Positions 23,009-31,278 of a stretch of 34,116 nucleotides of DNA are shown here, in pieces. The translations under genes were made by a program, and so were the position numbers. The notes beneath the pieces were generated by a model, which did no database searches, had not been told where the DNA came from, and worked only from the letters and a program-made list of their open reading frames with translations. Every line of letters begins with the position of its first letter. Position 1 is the stretch's first letter. Source of the stretch: Gluconobacter sp. Dm-62 (GTDB lineage Bacteria > Pseudomonadota > Alphaproteobacteria > Acetobacterales > Acetobacteraceae); NCBI RefSeq assembly GCF_018256155.1, contig NZ_JAERLY010000022.1:1-34116 (forward strand), read 5' to 3'.

Positions 23009-24637
23009 ATGCACATCCTGCCCCGGTCTCTTGTCGCCCGGACCAGCCTTCTGCTGATCGTGGGCCTTGCGATCGTGGAAGCCGCAGGGCTCGGGATCCA
23101 CGCGCTGGACCGCTTCGATCTGGAAGAACGAAGCCAGGTCCACGAAGAGCAGGTTCAGGTCTTCTCGATCTATCGTACGGTCGCAGAAGCCAAACCGACC
23201 GATCGCCATGATGCGATTGACGACCTGCATATTCCGTCGAACGTCACGGTCCTGCTGCTGAAGGAACCTGATCCGCAGATCGAGGGGCATGAAATCCCCT
23301 TCCCGGCGATGGCATCCCCGTCTTTCATGCATCACCTGCATGACGATCCGCAGAATCATGAAGGCTTTCCGCCTCCCGGCCCCGATATGGCTGGCCCCGG
23401 CAGAGAGGGTGGCATGGGTCCCGGCGGACCGGGTTTCCCTGGACCCGGAATGGGGCCTGGCGGTCCCGATTTTCACTTTCCCGGAGACCACCCCGAGAAT
23501 GGACGTCCGGAAGGCGATCACCCCGACGGCGACCATCTGGCAGGAGAACACCCTCCCGGAGATCCCCGCTTCCCCGGAGCCATCAGGCGCCGCGACATGC
23601 CGCCCTTCATGCGCTGGGCGCTCCTGCCGTCCTCGCTCTATCCGCGCAAGGTCCTGATCGGCCAGAAAATGCGCACCCATTCGACGTCGATCCTCCTGCC
23701 AGACCGGGACTGCTGGGTCGTGGTGCGCTTCGTAACCCCCCTGCCCAATCCGTTCGGCTCCCCGACGTTCATGATCGCGTTCCTCGTCATGTCGATTCTC
23801 GGGAGTGCGATGATCGTCTGGGCCACGCAGCGCCTGATCGCGCCTGTGACTACACTGGCCAATGCGGCCGAGGCGCTGGGCCGGGACGTCCATACCGCGG
23901 CCCTCCCCGAGAACGGACCGTCCGAAATCCGGCGCGCCGCCATCGCCTTCAACACGATGGCACTACGTATCCGGCGTTTCGTGACAGACCGCACGCTCAT
24001 GCTGACAGCCATCGGTCATGACCTGCGCACCCCCATCACGCGGCTGAAACTGCGCGCCGAATTCATTGACGATGACGAATTGCGCAACAAGGTTCTGGCT
24101 GACCTGGACGAGATGGAAGCCATGGTCTCGGCCACACTGGCCTTCGGGCGCGACAGTGCCTCCGCCGAGCCCATCGTCTCGCTCGACCTGCGCGCGCTGC
24201 TACAGACCATCATGGATGAAGCCGCCGAGAGCCTGCCGGACAAGGCGGACGACCTGTTCTACGAACCGCCCAATGTCCCGGTGCGGATCAAGGCCCGTTC
24301 CGTGGCGCTCAAGCGCGCGCTGAACAATCTGATCCTCAATGCGCTGAAATATGGCGGCAGCGCGCATGTCACGCTCATCCCCGCCACCAAGCCCGGCGAG
24401 AAAGGCAATGCGGTCAAGATTCTGATCGAAGACAATGGCCCCGGCCTGCCCGAAAGCGAGCTGGACCGCGTGTTTGAACCGTTCGTCCGCATCGAAAGCA
24501 GCCGCAACCGTGAAACCGGCGGCAGCGGTCTGGGTCTCTCGATTGCCCGCACCATTCTTCACGGTCAGGGCGGTAATGTCCGTCTCGAAAACCGTCCAAG
24601 CGGCGGCCTGCGCGTCATCGTTACGCTGGCTCCGTAA
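23009..24637 (+). CDS. EnvZ-like sensor histidine kinase with collagen-like periplasmic insert
   Basis: Inner-membrane sensor kinase of 542 aa. TM1 about 12-32, periplasmic domain 33-250, TM2 about 252-272, HAMP 272-325, HisKA with H337 in GHDLRTPITRLKLRAE, and an ATPase domain with N440/N444 (ALNNLILNALKYGG), DNGPGL (475-480) and GSGLGLSIA (506-513). The kinase is intact and EnvZ-like. Unusual is the periplasmic stretch 119-190, dominated by Gly, Pro, Asp and His: GPG/GGPG runs, then spaced GDHP-type units (GDHP, GDHP, GDHL, GEHP). This could bind divalent metal, or act as a flexible spacer. Not all relatives are expected to have it. It is co-transcribed with the regulator gene 5 bases upstream. 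Confidence 0.94.
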   Translation: MHILPRSLVARTSLLLIVGLAIVEAAGLGIHALDRFDLEERSQVHEEQVQVFSIYRTVAEAKPTDRHDAIDDLHIPSNVTVLLLKEPDPQIEGHEIPFPAMASPSFMHHLHDDPQNHEGFPPPGPDMAGPGREGGMGPGGPGFPGPGMGPGGPDFHFPGDHPENGRPEGDHPDGDHLAGEHPPGDPRFPGAIRRRDMPPFMRWALLPSSLYPRKVLIGQKMRTHSTSILLPDRDCWVVVRFVTPLPNPFGSPTFMIAFLVMSILGSAMIVWATQRLIAPVTTLANAAEALGRDVHTAALPENGPSEIRRAAIAFNTMALRIRRFVTDRTLMLTAIGHDLRTPITRLKLRAEFIDDDELRNKVLADLDEMEAMVSATLAFGRDSASAEPIVSLDLRALLQTIMDEAAESLPDKADDLFYEPPNVPVRIKARSVALKRALNNLILNALKYGGSAHVTLIPATKPGEKGNAVKILIEDNGPGLPESELDRVFEPFVRIESSRNRETGGSGLGLSIARTILHGQGGNVRLENRPSGGLRVIVTLAP

Positions 24638-24726
24638 CCCCGGCCGGAAAAAAGACTGCGCCTTGATCAATGGCGCTGCTCCTTCCATGCTGGAGCCCTC
24701 TCCCATTTTCTGATCAGGTCTTTCTC

Positions 24727-25773
24727 ATGAAACAGCGTGAACTTGGCCGCACGGGCATTGCCGTCAGCGAAATCTGCCTCGGCACAATGACCTTCGGTCA
24801 GCAGAACACCGAAACCGAAGGCCACGCCCAGCTCGACATGGCGCTCGACCACGGCATCAACTTCATCGACACTGCCGAGCTCTATTCCATCCCGCCCCGC
24901 GCTGAAACACAGGGTTCTACCGAAACGATTATCGGAAGCTGGCTGAAAGCCCGCGGTGGCCGCGACCGCGTCATCATTGCCAGCAAGGTCGTCGGACGGA
25001 CTGCCATGCCGTGGTTCCGGCCCGATGGCGAGGAAGCACGCCTCACCCCGCGCCAGATCCGCTACGCACTCGAAGGCTCCCTGCGTCGCCTCGGCACCGA
25101 TTACATTGACCTCTACCAGCTCCACTGGCCCGACCGGAAAATCGGCCTGTTCGGCGAAGGCGGCACCACCTTCCGCGATCTGCCAGAAGAGACAGCCGTT
25201 CCCATTGAAGAAACACTTGGCGTGCTCGGCGATCTCGTGAACGAGGGCAAGATCCGCCATGTCGGCCTTTCCAACGAGACCGCGTGGGGTGTTTCAAAAT
25301 TTCTGGAAGCCTCGCGCACGGGCCTGCCGCGTGTGGCCTGCATCCAGAATGCCTACAACCTGATCAACCGGACCTTCGAGATCGGGCTGGCGGAAATGGC
25401 GCTGCAGGAAAAGGTCGGGCTGCTGGCCTATTCCCCGCTCGCACAGGGCTATCTGACAGGAAAGTACCTGAACGGGGCCCGCCCCGCAGGCGCCCGTACC
25501 ACATTGTTCAATCGTGGCCAGCGCTATCAGAAGCCCGGCGTTGACGAGGCTGTCACGGCCTATCACGCTCTGGCCCGCGAAGAGGGGATCGACCCCGTCC
25601 AACTCGCAATCGCTTTCGTGACGTCACGTCCGTTCGTGACGTCCAACATCATCGGCGCCACCAGCCTCGACCAGCTCCGCACCATTCTCGGCGCAACGGA
25701 CGTCATCATCACGCCCGAGCTGGAAGAGAAGATCAACGCCATCCATCAGGTCCACTCCAACCCCGCCCCCTGA
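24727..25773 (+). CDS. Aldo/keto reductase, Tas-like
   Basis: Cytoplasmic NADPH-dependent reductase of 348 aa, related to E. coli Tas. Tetrad D48, Y53 (DTAELYSIP), K87 (IASKVVG) and H133 (YQLHWPD). The loop IPPRAETQGSTE after the catalytic tyrosine, in the place where Tas has a similar insertion, and WFRPDGEEARLTPRQI fit that subgroup. The ATG at 24727 has a modest SD (CAGGT) upstream; an earlier ATG at 24670 would add 19 residues before the conserved MKQRELGRTG start. It differs clearly from the AKR11B4-like enzyme at 10066. The native substrate is unknown. It follows the sensor kinase gene after 89 bases and may or may not share its transcript. Confidence 0.92.
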   Translation: MKQRELGRTGIAVSEICLGTMTFGQQNTETEGHAQLDMALDHGINFIDTAELYSIPPRAETQGSTETIIGSWLKARGGRDRVIIASKVVGRTAMPWFRPDGEEARLTPRQIRYALEGSLRRLGTDYIDLYQLHWPDRKIGLFGEGGTTFRDLPEETAVPIEETLGVLGDLVNEGKIRHVGLSNETAWGVSKFLEASRTGLPRVACIQNAYNLINRTFEIGLAEMALQEKVGLLAYSPLAQGYLTGKYLNGARPAGARTTLFNRGQRYQKPGVDEAVTAYHALAREEGIDPVQLAIAFVTSRPFVTSNIIGATSLDQLRTILGATDVIITPELEEKINAIHQVHSNPAP

Positions 25774-25786
25774 GGGTACGGTCTCC

Positions 25787-25813
25787 GGCATCGAGGCTTA
25801 TGTCCCCGATGCC
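25787..25813. terminator. Hairpin between convergent reductase and rsmB genes
   Basis: GGCATCG and CGATGCC form a 7-bp stem with a further GG-CC pair inside, in the 48 bases between the Tas-like gene and rsmB, which point towards each other. No T-run is present on either side, so it is a plausible but weak bidirectional terminator. Confidence 0.5.
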
Positions 25814-25821
25814 GATTGGAA

Positions 25822-27168
25822 TCAGACCTTGATCAGCCGTGCAGCAAAGAACCCGTCCATACCGCCAAGTTCGCTCCACAGACCCGGATGGGTGCGGAAC
25901 ATCCCATCCCAGGTCCGGGCGACGGACATATCCGCCAGTTCGGCTTCCGAGAACGGATCAAACTTCCAGCCACCACGCGCAATCGCGGCCTTGATCCGCT
26001 CCGGTCCTTCCTCGTCCTGAAGCGAGCAGACGGCATAAAGCAGCACGCCGCCCGGCTTGAGCATCTGATGCGCCGCATCGATCAGCACATCCTGACCTTC
26101 AGCCAGCGCCGTCACATCACGCGGACGCTTGATCCACAGCACGTCCGGATGACGGCGCAGCGTCCCCGTAGCGGAACACGGCGCATCGAGCAGAACCATG
26201 TCCACCGGAGCGTCCGGACGCCATGTAACGGCATCGGCCACAACCGTCTTGGCCGAGAGCTTCAGACGCGCGATATTTTCCTCAAGCCGTTTCGCCCGCG
26301 CTTCCTCACGTTCGACCGCCACGACATGCGCGCCAGCCGTTGCAAGCTGCGCCGTCTTGCCGCCCGGCGCCGCACACAGATCCACGACGGTCTTGCCCGC
26401 CACGTCACCCATCAGCTTCACCGGCATCGTCGCCGCTACGTCCTGCGCCCAGAACGCGCCTTCTTCGAAACCTTCCAGCGCCATGATGCGCGTCCCGGCG
26501 GGATAGCGCACGGAACCTGTCGGCAGCGCCTCGCCACCTTCCGGCGCGACCGCACCCGGACGCAGCGTCAGATCCAGCGGTGCCTCACGGTGAAGCCCAC
26601 GCGAAATCGCCCGCGCCCGCTTGCCCCATGCGCTCCACAGCCAGGGCGGCACATCCAGCCGGTCCTCGTCCAGACCGTCCAGAAGGTCCTGCCCCTCACG
26701 CGAAACACGCCGCAGCACGGCATTGGCCAGCCCTGCAAACGGTGCCAGACCGCGACGACGCAGAAGATCCACGATCGTGCCCACAGCCGCATGAGGCGGC
26801 GTTTCCAGATGAAGCAGCTGCGCCACACCCATCAGCAGCGCACAACGCACCGGCTCGGGCGGCTCACGGCGCAGCAGGGGCTGAAGCAGCTCGGTCATGC
26901 TGCCCAGATGACGCAGGGTTGTCGCGGCCAGACGATGCGCGGACGCACGGTCGCGCGGGTCCAGCCCCTGCCCGGCGCGGTCCAGCGTCGTCTCCAGCAT
27001 CCGACGATGCTCGACCACGCCGCAGACGATATCGAAAGCAAGATCGCGCGTCGGGTCCGGCGCAGGGCGGCGCTCTGGCGTACGGCCTCCGTGTGAACGG
27101 CGGGGCGCGCCGTTCCGGGTTCCGGAGGCCGGATTGCGGGGAGGCTTGTTGGATGGGGTCTGGGTCAT
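25822..27168 (-). CDS. rsmB: 16S rRNA (cytosine-967-C5) methyltransferase
   Basis: Cytoplasmic SAM-dependent enzyme that methylates C967 of 16S rRNA. N-terminal NusB-like RNA-binding domain (about 40-165, with RLAATTLRHLG and AGLANAVLRRVSREG), then the Rossmann methyltransferase: DLCAAPGGKT (263-272) for SAM, and the two cysteines of m5C enzymes, C331 in LLDAPCSATGTLRRHPD and C381 in AVCSLQ. At 448 aa it is of normal size, with a basic, disordered first 40 residues. ATG start; it diverges from yggS across about 57 bases. RsmB and the close relative RsmF are hard to tell apart, but the NusB domain supports RsmB. Confidence 0.94.
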   Translation of the reverse strand: MTQTPSNKPPRNPASGTRNGAPRRSHGGRTPERRPAPDPTRDLAFDIVCGVVEHRRMLETTLDRAGQGLDPRDRASAHRLAATTLRHLGSMTELLQPLLRREPPEPVRCALLMGVAQLLHLETPPHAAVGTIVDLLRRRGLAPFAGLANAVLRRVSREGQDLLDGLDEDRLDVPPWLWSAWGKRARAISRGLHREAPLDLTLRPGAVAPEGGEALPTGSVRYPAGTRIMALEGFEEGAFWAQDVAATMPVKLMGDVAGKTVVDLCAAPGGKTAQLATAGAHVVAVEREEARAKRLEENIARLKLSAKTVVADAVTWRPDAPVDMVLLDAPCSATGTLRRHPDVLWIKRPRDVTALAEGQDVLIDAAHQMLKPGGVLLYAVCSLQDEEGPERIKAAIARGGWKFDPFSEAELADMSVARTWDGMFRTHPGLWSELGGMDGFFAARLIKV

Positions 27169-27225
27169 GACAGGCTATCGATCTCTCGCATCCTGCCGAA
27201 ATCGCATCTTGCGGCCACGGACGCA

Positions 27226-27924
27226 ATGGCGTCTTCTCCAGACATGTCCGATCTTATTGCCCAGAACCTCGCCGCCATCCGTAATCGCATCGCTCAGGCC
27301 TGCGAAAAGGCCGGACGCGCAGAGGCGGATGTCTCGCTGGTCGCTGTCAGCAAGTTCCACCCGATCGAGAGCGTCGAAGCCGCCCTAAAGGCTGGCCAGC
27401 GCCTCTTTGGCGAAAACCGCGTCCAGGAAGCTGCCTCCAAATTTCCGGAACTCCGCAAAACCTTCCCGGACCTGCGCCTGCACATCATCGGCGGACTTCA
27501 GACCAACAAGGCCGCCGAAGCCTGTCAAATCGCCGATGTGATCGAGAGCCTCGACCGACCATCCCTCTGCGATGCCATCGAGAAAGGCGCACAGAAGGCC
27601 GGCCGCCTTCCGGAACTTCTCGTTCAGGTCAATACAGGTGGCGAACCGCAGAAATCCGGCGTTCCACGCGAAGAGGCCGATGCATTCATCGCTGCCTCGC
27701 TCGAAAAATTCGGCCAAAAAATCCGTGGCCTGATGTGCATTCCCCCCGAGGATGAAGATCCCGCGCCCCATTTCCGTCTCCTGCGCCAGATGAGCCAACG
27801 CCACGGACTGCCGGTCCTCTCAATGGGCATGTCCGCCGATTTTGAAACCGCCATCGCCGAAAATGCGACGCTCGTTCGGGTAGGAACCGCCATTTTCGGA
27901 AGCCGCCCCACGCCACAATCCTGA
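27226..27924 (+). CDS. yggS: YggS/PLPBP-family PLP homeostasis protein
   Basis: Cytoplasmic PLP-binding protein with an alanine-racemase-like barrel, 232 aa. The PLP lysine is K43 in LVAVSKFHP; FGENRVQEA, HIIGGLQTNKA, VNTGGEPQKSG, LSMGMSADFETAI and the phosphate-binding VRVGTAIFGSR close the signature. Such proteins buffer free PLP and affect amino- and keto-acid balance without a known enzymatic reaction. The usual Gly in IGxLQxNK reads G-L, as in the family. Start at 27226 or at the in-frame ATG 27244; neither has a strong SD. It diverges from rsmB and stands 115-127 bases before kup on the same strand. Confidence 0.94.
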   Translation: MASSPDMSDLIAQNLAAIRNRIAQACEKAGRAEADVSLVAVSKFHPIESVEAALKAGQRLFGENRVQEAASKFPELRKTFPDLRLHIIGGLQTNKAAEACQIADVIESLDRPSLCDAIEKGAQKAGRLPELLVQVNTGGEPQKSGVPREEADAFIAASLEKFGQKIRGLMCIPPEDEDPAPHFRLLRQMSQRHGLPVLSMGMSADFETAIAENATLVRVGTAIFGSRPTPQS

Positions 27925-28051
27925 CACGCGGCTTGCGTCCGTCGCAGAAATCTTGTCATGAGGGGAAGTTGCCGTGACGTGGAGCCGCGCTTGAAGGGTG
28001 CTGCGACAGTAGATAGCGGCACTCTATTGACGCCCGTAAATGGAACCAGCA

Positions 28052-30067
28052 ATGCCTGAACATGACGGTGACCACGCCTCAAACCCTCCTCATGGCGTAG
28101 GGATTCCCAACGACTCCGGTGAGATCATCCAGACGATCGAACAGGCACGTTCCGAAGGGAATACCCACGAAATCGGTGGCGAAGAGAACGGCTCCGGCCA
28201 TGCCCGTCCTGCCGGAATGGGCGCGATGCTCGCAGTGCTGGGTGTGGTCTATGGCGATATCGGCACAAGCCCGCTCTACGCGCTGCAATCGTCCGTCAGC
28301 ATCGTCAGCTCCCCCAAGGCTCCCGCCCAGCCGTGGGAAATCATGGGCCTTGCAAGTCTGACGTTCTGGGCGCTGATGCTCATCGTCACCATCAAATATG
28401 TCATTCTCATCATGCGGGCCGATCATGATGGCGAGGGCGGCATCATCGCGCTCATGTCCCTGGCCCAGCGTGTATGCAAATCGCAGCATTTCCGATGGCT
28501 GTTCGGCCTCGTGGGCATTGCGGGCACCTGCCTGTTCTTCGGCGACAGCATCATCACCCCGGCCATTTCGGTGCTTTCAGCCGTGGAAGGCATCGAGACA
28601 TCCGTGCCCTCGGCGAGCCACATCATCATCCCATTGGCGATGATCGTGCTGGTCGGACTGTTCTCGGTGCAGGTTCTGGGGACAGGCAAGATCGGCAAGG
28701 CTTTCGGGCCGATCATGGTGGCCTGGTTTGCGGTGCTCGCCATTCTCGGCGTCAAGGGGATCTTTCTCTACCCGCATATCCTGCTCGCCCTGTCCCCGAC
28801 TTTCGCGCTCGAATTCATCATCATGCACGGCTACCTGTCGTTCATAGCGCTGGGTTCAGTCGTGCTTTCCGTCACCGGTGCAGAAGCGCTTTATGCCGAT
28901 ATGGGCCATTTCGGGCGCGCCCCGATCCGCAAGGCCTGGCTGTTCTTCGTCCTGCCTTCCCTGACGCTGAACTATTTCGGACAGGCCGCCCTGCTGATCC
29001 ATGATCCGCATGCCCTGTCCAACCCGTTCTATCTTCTGGTGCCGCACTGGGCGCAGATCCCGATGCTGATCCTTGCGACCTTCGCAACCGTGATCGCCTC
29101 GCAGGCTGGCATCTCGGGCAGCTTCTCCCTGTGCCGCCAGCTCATCCAGCTCGGCTACCTGCCCCGCACCCGCATCATGCACACCAATGCGTCGGAAGAA
29201 GCGCAGATCTATCTGCCGTCGCTGAACTGGATCCTCGCCTTCGGCGCGCTGGTTCTGGTGCTGTCGTTCCGCACGTCCTCGGCCCTTGCCGCGGCTTACG
29301 GCATTGCCGTGACCGGGACGTTCCTGTGCACCTGCGTACTGGCGATGGTGGTGTTCCGCCGCGTCTTCAAATGGAAGACCGCAACGGTTGCGATCGTCTT
29401 CGGCTTCTTCTTCATCGTGGACAGCATTTTCTTCTCGGCGAACGTGCTCAAGATCCCCGATGGCGGCTGGGTCCCGCTGGCGATCGGCATCATCAGCACC
29501 ATCATCATGACCACCTGGAAGCGCGGCCGTAGCCTCATCGCCGCCCGCCAGCAGGCGGATTCCATGCCGATGGGCTCTTTCCTTGCCCGTCTGCCGCAGT
29601 CCCGCACGATCCGCGTTCCCGGTCTGGCCGTCTTCCTGACCGCCAATCCGGACATCGTGCCGAACTCGCTGCTGCATAACCTCAAGCACAACAAGGTCCT
29701 GCACGACCACATCCTGTTTGTGACGGTCGAAAACCTCGACCAGCCGGAGGCCGAGCGCGGGCACCGCGCCATCGTTCAGGAACTGGCGCCCAACATCCAT
29801 CGCGTCATCGTCCGCTATGGCTTCATGGAGATGCCCAACCTCCCCCGCGCCCTGCTGGAGCTGAATGCGCTCGGCGTGGCATTTGACGCCATTCAGGCCT
29901 CCTACTTCACATCACATGAGCTCGTCGTGCGCTCCCGCGTGCCGAAGATGCAGCTCTGGCGGATGTGGATCTTCCTTCTGCTCCTGCGCAATGCCGCCTC
30001 CACAACCGAGTTCCTGCGCATCCCGCCTGACCGCGTTGTGGAATTCGGCGTCCGGATCGCCATTTGA
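28052..30067 (+). CDS. kup: Kup-family low-affinity potassium transporter
   Basis: Inner-membrane K+/H+ symporter, 671 aa. After a hydrophilic 50-residue N-terminus comes the hallmark VYGDIGTSPLYAL, and then about twelve membrane segments (for instance FGDSIITPAISVLSAVEGIE, SVTGAEALYADMGHFGR, SQAGISGSFSLCRQLIQLGYLPR), followed by a cytoplasmic C-terminal domain (about 500-671). Length and motif order match Kup. The ATG at 28052 has GGA eight bases upstream; the ATG at 28040 is four codons earlier and equally in frame. Its stop overlaps the hemW TTG start (TTGA), so hemW is translationally coupled. Kup often works at low external pH, which fits an acid-producing host (inference). Confidence 0.95.
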   Translation: MPEHDGDHASNPPHGVGIPNDSGEIIQTIEQARSEGNTHEIGGEENGSGHARPAGMGAMLAVLGVVYGDIGTSPLYALQSSVSIVSSPKAPAQPWEIMGLASLTFWALMLIVTIKYVILIMRADHDGEGGIIALMSLAQRVCKSQHFRWLFGLVGIAGTCLFFGDSIITPAISVLSAVEGIETSVPSASHIIIPLAMIVLVGLFSVQVLGTGKIGKAFGPIMVAWFAVLAILGVKGIFLYPHILLALSPTFALEFIIMHGYLSFIALGSVVLSVTGAEALYADMGHFGRAPIRKAWLFFVLPSLTLNYFGQAALLIHDPHALSNPFYLLVPHWAQIPMLILATFATVIASQAGISGSFSLCRQLIQLGYLPRTRIMHTNASEEAQIYLPSLNWILAFGALVLVLSFRTSSALAAAYGIAVTGTFLCTCVLAMVVFRRVFKWKTATVAIVFGFFFIVDSIFFSANVLKIPDGGWVPLAIGIISTIIMTTWKRGRSLIAARQQADSMPMGSFLARLPQSRTIRVPGLAVFLTANPDIVPNSLLHNLKHNKVLHDHILFVTVENLDQPEAERGHRAIVQELAPNIHRVIVRYGFMEMPNLPRALLELNALGVAFDAIQASYFTSHELVVRSRVPKMQLWRMWIFLLLLRNAASTTEFLRIPPDRVVEFGVRIAI

Positions 30068-31242
30068 CAACCCCATCAAAACCCGGGCCCCTCTCCCTCT
30101 ACATCCACTGGCCGTTCTGTCTGGCGAAGTGCCCCTACTGCGATTTCAACTCCCATGTCCGGGAGGTGATCCCGCAGCAGCGCTTCGCCGCAGCCCTGCG
30201 CCGCGAGCTGGAACATGATGCCGCACGCCTGACCCGCGATGGCGTCAAACGCCCGCTTCGTTCGATTTTCTTCGGCGGGGGCACGCCCTCACTCATGGCG
30301 CCTGAAACCGTCGCCGCCCTAATCGAGGACGCGCATCGCCTGTTCGATGCGGAAGATGATCTGGAAATCACGCTCGAAGCCAACCCGACCAGCGTCGAGG
30401 CCGGAAAATTCGCGGCCTTCCGTCAGGCGGGCGTCAACCGCGTCTCGCTCGGCGTGCAGAGCCTGCGGGACGATGCGCTGCACAAGCTCGGCCGCGAACA
30501 CTCCGCCACGCAGGCCATTCGTGCGCTCGAAACCGCCCGAACCCTCTTCCCGCGCATTTCCTTCGACCTGATCTATGCCCGCCCGGGCCAGAGCGATGCC
30601 GACTGGACGGACGAACTCACCACCGCGCTCGACCTGGTGGCCGATCACCTATCGCTGTATCAGCTCACCATCGAGCCCGGCACGAAGTTCGAAGCCATGC
30701 ACCGTCGCGGCGAACTCACGCTGCCCGACGAAGACACCGCCGCTCGCCTCTATGACCTGACCGGCGAGATTGCCGCCCGTCACGGCCTGCTGCCCTATGA
30801 AGTTTCGAATTATGCCCGCCCCCGCGCCGAGAGCCGCCATAACCTGACCTACTGGCGCTATGCGGACTATATCGGCATCGGCCCCGGCGCTCACGGACGC
30901 CTCACACTGGATGGCGAGCTTTACGCCACCCGCCGCCATCGTGCGCCCGAACCTTGGGCCGAGCGCGTGGAAAAAACAGGCTCCGGCAGCACCGAGGAAA
31001 CCCTCCTCTCCCCGGAAGAAAAAGGCCGCGAAGCCCTGCTGATGGGCCTGCGCCTGTCCGAAGGCATCAACGAGGCCGCCTTTGCCGCCCGTACAGGACG
31101 AGCGCTTATGGACTGCGTAGACCCGGCCCTGCTCGAAGCCTGCATCGAGGAAAATTACCTTGAACGGGACCACGGTATCCTGCGGGCAACAGGCGAAGGA
31201 CGGCTTCGTCTTGAAGCGATACTGGCGCGTCTCGTCACTTGA
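30064..31242 (+). CDS. hemW: HemW-type radical SAM protein (heme chaperone)
   Basis: Cytoplasmic [4Fe-4S] radical SAM protein of 392 aa, once annotated as oxygen-independent coproporphyrinogen oxidase. The cluster cysteines are C19, C23 and C26 in CLAKCPYCDFNSH, the HemW rather than HemN form; FFGGGTPSLM (69-78) contacts SAM, and the C-terminal HemN_C domain (about 305-385) is present. HemW is known to bind heme and deliver it to respiratory proteins. The start is a TTG that overlaps the last codon of kup by four bases; no other start codon precedes the conserved SLYIHWPFC, so TTG is taken with fair confidence. It ends 36 bases before the nucleoside-hydrolase gene. Confidence 0.93.
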   Translation: MTTPSKPGPLSLYIHWPFCLAKCPYCDFNSHVREVIPQQRFAAALRRELEHDAARLTRDGVKRPLRSIFFGGGTPSLMAPETVAALIEDAHRLFDAEDDLEITLEANPTSVEAGKFAAFRQAGVNRVSLGVQSLRDDALHKLGREHSATQAIRALETARTLFPRISFDLIYARPGQSDADWTDELTTALDLVADHLSLYQLTIEPGTKFEAMHRRGELTLPDEDTAARLYDLTGEIAARHGLLPYEVSNYARPRAESRHNLTYWRYADYIGIGPGAHGRLTLDGELYATRRHRAPEPWAERVEKTGSGSTEETLLSPEEKGREALLMGLRLSEGINEAAFAARTGRALMDCVDPALLEACIEENYLERDHGILRATGEGRLRLEAILARLVT

Positions 31243-31278
31243 GGGCATGATCCCGTCTTAATCCATCTGGAAGAGACC

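Noticed and set aside
25816-27096. Long plus-strand frame (426 codons) across rsmB
   Set aside because: It is antisense to a clear RsmB, its product is Arg/His/Gln-rich with no recognisable domain, and such frames are expected in GC-rich DNA.
28856-29800. Minus-strand frame (314 codons) within kup
   Set aside because: Antisense shadow, rich in Asp, Glu, Arg and Gln with no domain; kup is unambiguous.
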